Assembly (NCBI RefSeq): GCF_026745355.1 | Contig: NC_079206.1 | Span: 14,741,389-14,805,388, forward strand | Source of the DNA: Beta vulgaris subsp. vulgaris | Lineage: Eukaryota; Streptophyta; Magnoliopsida; Caryophyllales; Amaranthaceae | DNA length: 64,000 bases | Direction: 5' to 3' | Shown here: positions 59,842 through 64,000 of the stretch, piece after piece | Position numbering within the stretch: the first letter of the stretch is position 1 | Layout of the letters: every line of letters starts with the position of its first letter | Translations under genes and position numbers: made by a program | Notes under the pieces: generated by a model | Databases searched by the model: none | What the model was told of the DNA's origin: nothing | Seen by the model: only the letters and a program-made list of their open reading frames with translations

Positions 59842-62649
59842 AGAGCTACTCAGATTTAGGAGACCCAACACATGTATGTGAGTTTTGTGGCGCGGAAAGT
59901 TCAATGAGAGAGCTAACAAGAAATCCAAAAACATCAAGCCAAAGTTTTCGTTGTGTTGCATGCAAGGGAAGGTTCAGCTACCTCTGCTAAAACATCCACC
60001 TCAAATTATTTATGATCTATTGAAGAAGAAACATAATAGAAGCAACCATTTTCTTGAAAATATAAGAGGATATAATATGATGTATTCGTTTACATCAATG
60101 GGTGGAAGGATTATTGCACCTACATCTAAAGGTCGAGGTCCATATAATTACAAAATTGGTGGTCAAAATCATCACTTAATAGGTACTTTATTGCCTGCTG
60201 ATGGTGCACGACCAAAGTTTTCTCAGCTGTACATATATGATACTGAGGATGAAATAAAGAACAGGAAAACAGCTGCAAGGTACAACATAGTAAATGGATT
60301 TAAGTATCATTGTAACTTTAATTGTTTAATTTATATATTCCTTTTCAAATCCTAACTTATTATTCATTATGTCTTACCAGTACATCAAACCCAGACAAGT
60401 TTGAAGATCGCTTAGTTGCAGAATTACAAGATATGTTAGATCATAATAACCCTTTAGCTCATAATTTCATAATGGCTAGGGATAGGTTTGCATTTAACAC
60501 GTGTGAGAATTTGAAATTAAAACTTATCGGCAAAAGAGAGTCTGATGGCAGAACTTATAATTTGCCAACAACATCAGAAGTAGCTGCACTTATCGTAGGA
60601 GATATTGATAGTGCCGACAAAAGAGATATAATTATCGAAACAAAGGGTGGAAAGCTACAACAAATTTTCGAACTTCATCCTTCTTACCTCGCTATGCAAT
60701 ATCCACTATTATTTCCATACGGAGAAGATGGATTTAGAACAGATATTATGCACAGGGATAAGACTCCATCAGACGGTTCAACAGGAAAGAGGTTTAAACT
60801 CACAATGCGTGAGTTTTTTGCATACAGAATACAAGACCGAGCTCTGGAGGCGGCAACAATACTATTATCTCGAAGGTTGTTACAACAATTCATAGTTGAT
60901 GCTTACACAATGATTGAAGCTGAAAGGTTGTCTTTTCTTAGACACAACCAACAAAGCTTGAGAGCTGCTAATGTCAAGAATTTAAGAGGTGCTGTCGAGA
61001 GAGGTGAAACCGAGGATCTTCGACTGGAAGTCGTATAGTATTGCCATCTTCCTTCACAGGAGGACATAGTTATATGAGAGAAAACTATCAAGATGCGATG
61101 GCTATTTGCAGATGGTATGGTTATCCAGATTTATTCATAACATTTACGTGTAATCCTAAGTGGCCTGAGATTACTAGATTTGTAAAAAAAAGAGGCCTAA
61201 GGCCAGAGGATAGGCCAGACATCATATGTCGAGTTTTTAAGATGAAACTAGACCAGTTGGTGAAAGATCTGAAAGATGGCAAAATATTTGGCAGGGTTAG
61301 GGCTGGTATGTTAGACATCGTCCTTATTTATATTATTATTTTTATTATATGTTATTTTTAATTGGATTGCTATCGTTATATCTTTTATTTAACTTGAATA
61401 TCAAAACTAATTTTGTTGTCTGCTTATTTTGGTCTATACAGTTGAATTCCAAAAGCGTGGTTTGCCGCACGCTCATATTTTGTTGTTCATGCATCAGGGA
61501 GACAAATACCCTGTTGCTTCAGATATTGATAAGATTATTTGTGCTGAGTTGCCTGATAAATCTGAAGATCCAGAACTATATCAAGCAGTAAGCGAGTACA
61601 TGATGCACGGTCCATGTGGCTCAGCAAATACAAATGCTCCGTGTATGATTGACAAGCAATGCAGTAAGCATTTTCCCAAGAGGTTTAATGAGGCAACTAA
61701 GGTAGATGATGAAGGATATCCAGTGTACAGACGAAGAGATAATGGATCTACAGTTGAGAAGAGTGGGTTCACCTTGATAATCGGTATGTTGTCCCATATA
61801 ATGCTGAATTGCTTCGTAAATATCAAGGACACATAAACGTTGAATGGTGTAATCAATCTAGATCAATTAAATATTTGTTCAAATATATAAACAAGGGATA
61901 TGATAGGGTTACGGCTGCGGCTTATCAAGATAAACAGAAAGAAGGTGAAGGTAAAGAAATAGATGAAATAAAGATGTACTATGATTGCCGATATATTTCG
62001 GCGTGTGAAGCAATTTGGAGGATTTTTGGATTCAACATACATTATCGAACCCCTGCTGTTGAAAGATTAAGTTTTCATCTACCGGGAGACAAACCGTTTT
62101 GTTTAACGACCATGCGGATGTGGAATCCGTACTAGACAGACCTCATATTGACAATACGAAATTCCTAGCTTGGATGCAATGTAACCAAAAATATGAAGAA
62201 GCTAGGGAGCTTACTTATGTGGAGTTCCCTACAAAATTTGTTTGGAAACAGGCACAGAGAGAGTGGACCCCAAGATCTAGAGGTGTCACAATAGGACGAA
62301 TCTACCATGTCTCACCTGGATCTGGAGAGAAGTTCTACCTTAGAACTTTATTAAATTTTGTAAAAGGCGCGACATGCTACGAAGACATTAGAACGGTTGA
62401 TGGTGTAGTGTATCCTACATTCAAGGAAGCTTGCTATGCAAGGGGTTTACTTGATGATGACAAGGAATATGTCGATGCAATAACAGAAGCAAGTTTTAGA
62501 GAATCAGGGTATTATCTAAGACATTTGTTCTCTATGTTACTATTATCTGGTAGCATGTCGAAGCCGGAGGAAGTTTGGCATAAGACATGGCAGTTATTAT
62601 CTGATGACATACTTTACAAGCAGCGTTGTCTTCAAAAAAATAAAGGTAA
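59842..62649 (+). pseudogene. Helitron Rep (HUH nuclease) region
   Basis: Exons about 59842-60279, 60381-61305 and 61442-62649. In order: HVCEFCGA, a frame slip, then KPKFSLCCMQGKVQLP (zinc-finger-like lead); YSFTSMGGR, GTLLPADGARPKFSQLYIYD; the Helitron-like N block (HPSYLAMQYPLLFPYGEDGF); FITFTCNPKWPEI; the HUH motif in KRGLPHAHILLFMH (CAC 61468, CAT 61474); and the double-Tyr region KYLFKYINKGYD. These make the rolling-circle nuclease that nicks and joins Helitron DNA. Frames slip at about 59897, 61014, 61766 and 62095, each by the equivalent of one lost base, with no in-frame stop from substitution. Confidence 0.93.
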
Positions 62650-62739
62650 ATAACTACGAAAATATTTTTTAGTCAAAAACCATACTTTTTAGCAATTTGC
62701 ATTCTTAATATAGGTTACTGTTTTGTTTGTATGTTTCAC

Positions 62740-64000
62740 AGACCTGCATTTAACCGATGATCAAATCGAATCTTTTGCATTGGCTGAGATTGAAACCATG
62801 CTCCAAAGTAATGGTAGCAGCTTCGTAGATTCAGTGAAATGCCTTTTCCTGATGAACTAATCATGTTTGAAGGACAAAACAAGCTTATAGCAGATGAGCT
62901 TTCATATAACATTGAGGAAATGACCGTGGAACACGACAAATTGTATAAAGGTTTAACTGATGAGCAGTCGATGATTTATCGAGAAGTATTGGATGCTGTC
63001 TCGAGTGAAGAAGGAGGTCTATTTTTCGTTTACGGCTATGGAGGGACGGGTAAAACATATGTTTGGAAAACATTATGTGCTGCAATAAGAAAAAAGGGCG
63101 AAATCGTATTGCCAGTAGCTTCGAGTGGAATTGCTTCTCTCCTCCTTCCACGTGGAAGAACAGCTCATTCTAGATTTGGTATCCCTTTGAATGTAAATGA
63201 AAATTCTACTTGCGCCGGAATTCGCCCTGGGTCGGAGTTAGCTGATCTTCTCATCAAGACAAAACTTATCATTTGGGATGAAGCTCCGATGATGCATAAG
63301 TATTGTTTTGAAGCACTTGATAGAAGTTTGAGGGACATAATGAGGTCTGTTGATAGGGATAACTTGCATCGACCATTTGGAGGTAAAGTGGTAGTATTCG
63401 GAGGTGATCTCAGGCAGATATTACCAGTTGCACCAAAGGGAAGTAGGCAGGATATCGTGTTCGCCACCGTTAATTCGTCTTACTTATGGGATTCGTGTAA
63501 GGTCCTTACACTTACTCGCAATATGAGATTACAATCAAGTTCCTCAAAATCTTCTGTTGATGAATTGCGAGAATTCTCAGAGTGGATACTAAGCGTTGGA
63601 GATGGAAATGCTGGCGGTCCTAATGATGGTGAAGCCGTCGTCGAGATTGCAAAAGATATCCTTATAGATCCCGGGGCCGATCCGATTTTAGCAATTGTTG
63701 AAAGCACGTATCCAGACCTACATGAACATATTTGGGAAGCAAAATATTTCCAAGAAAGAGCTATTTTGGCCCCATCAAATGAGATAGTGGAGATTGTAAA
63801 TGATAATGTTCTATCTACTATTCCAGGAGAAGAGAAAGTCTATTTGAGTTCGGATGCTATAAGCAAAGAGGAAGGAAACGTTGGAGTCCACGAAATATAC
63901 TCCACTGAATTCCTCAATACAATTAAATGCTCTGGTCTCCCAAATCATAGCATACGATTAAATGTTGGTGCGCCCGTTATGCTTCTACGTAATNCACGAG
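62740..64000 (+). pseudogene. Helitron PIF1-like helicase region, runs off the right edge
   Basis: It continues the Rep gene after an intron ending CACAG (62741). It has a one-base slip near 62822, then an open frame to the window end. Motifs: Walker A GYGGTGKT (63034-63057), a Q-like lead TDEQSMIYREVLDAV, IIWDEAPM (63268 on, Walker B), FGGDLRQILPV, LTRNMR and RAILAPSNE. The PIF1/RRM3 type of helicase is fused to Rep in Helitrons and unwinds the transferred strand. The final part and the element's 3' end are outside the window; one base near 63993 is N. Confidence 0.93.

Overview
The window is nuclear DNA of a flowering plant. The evidence is GT-AG introns, a pectin-type methyltransferase with the usual plant exon pattern, plant double-stranded-RNA-binding and F-box families, Ty1/copia elements primed by initiator-Met tRNA, an LTR element primed by Asp tRNA, many MITEs and plant-type Helitrons. 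The species cannot be fixed from sequence alone; a dicot is likely.

Layout. 1-13659 is a nest of LTR retrotransposons. A broken Ty1/copia element on the minus strand runs off the left edge. Next to it is a small, old, non-autonomous copia-like element (LTRs at 4556 and 13408). That element is split by a young 7.6 kb non-autonomous element (5213-12813, LTRs of about 1.36 kb, target duplication ATGAC) carrying one unrecognised ORF. The 3' internal part of the small copia-like element holds an array of eight short stem-loops. Their arms differ by compensating changes and the seven-base loop is nearly constant. This is the most unusual structure I see.

13660-33000 is ordinary genic DNA: a two-dsRBD DRB protein (CDS 15378-18526), a Golgi-type putative methyltransferase of the PMT14/PMT2 group (CDS 21913-28532, six coding exons), and a truncated glutathione peroxidase on the minus strand (31571-32963) that has lost everything from the catalytic cysteine onward. 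MITEs and three related mini-Helitrons sit in introns and spacers.

From about 33000 base composition becomes very AT-rich and gene content changes. 33660-54184 is a same-strand cluster of four interleaved families: A (about 130-150 aa, three copies, unrecognised), B (about 81-85 aa, four copies, unrecognised), C (At2g35280-like F-box proteins, four copies, two intact) and D (RPA70-like OB-fold proteins, two copies). Several copies share a TTGGCCGAA-type element beside the TATA box. 54761 to the right edge is a plant Helitron Rep/helicase gene whose N-terminal part is spread over about ten small exons, all phase 1 at both ends. Helitron-like 5' termini occur at 33017 and 51489, so part or all of the cluster may be Helitron cargo; no 3' end is in view.

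Quality note. Most frame breaks in repeat-derived genes are single-base deletions, often in homopolymers. The 3' LTR of the young element likewise differs from its 5' partner largely by single-base losses. Uncorrected assembly error in repeats is therefore a serious alternative to genuine gene decay.
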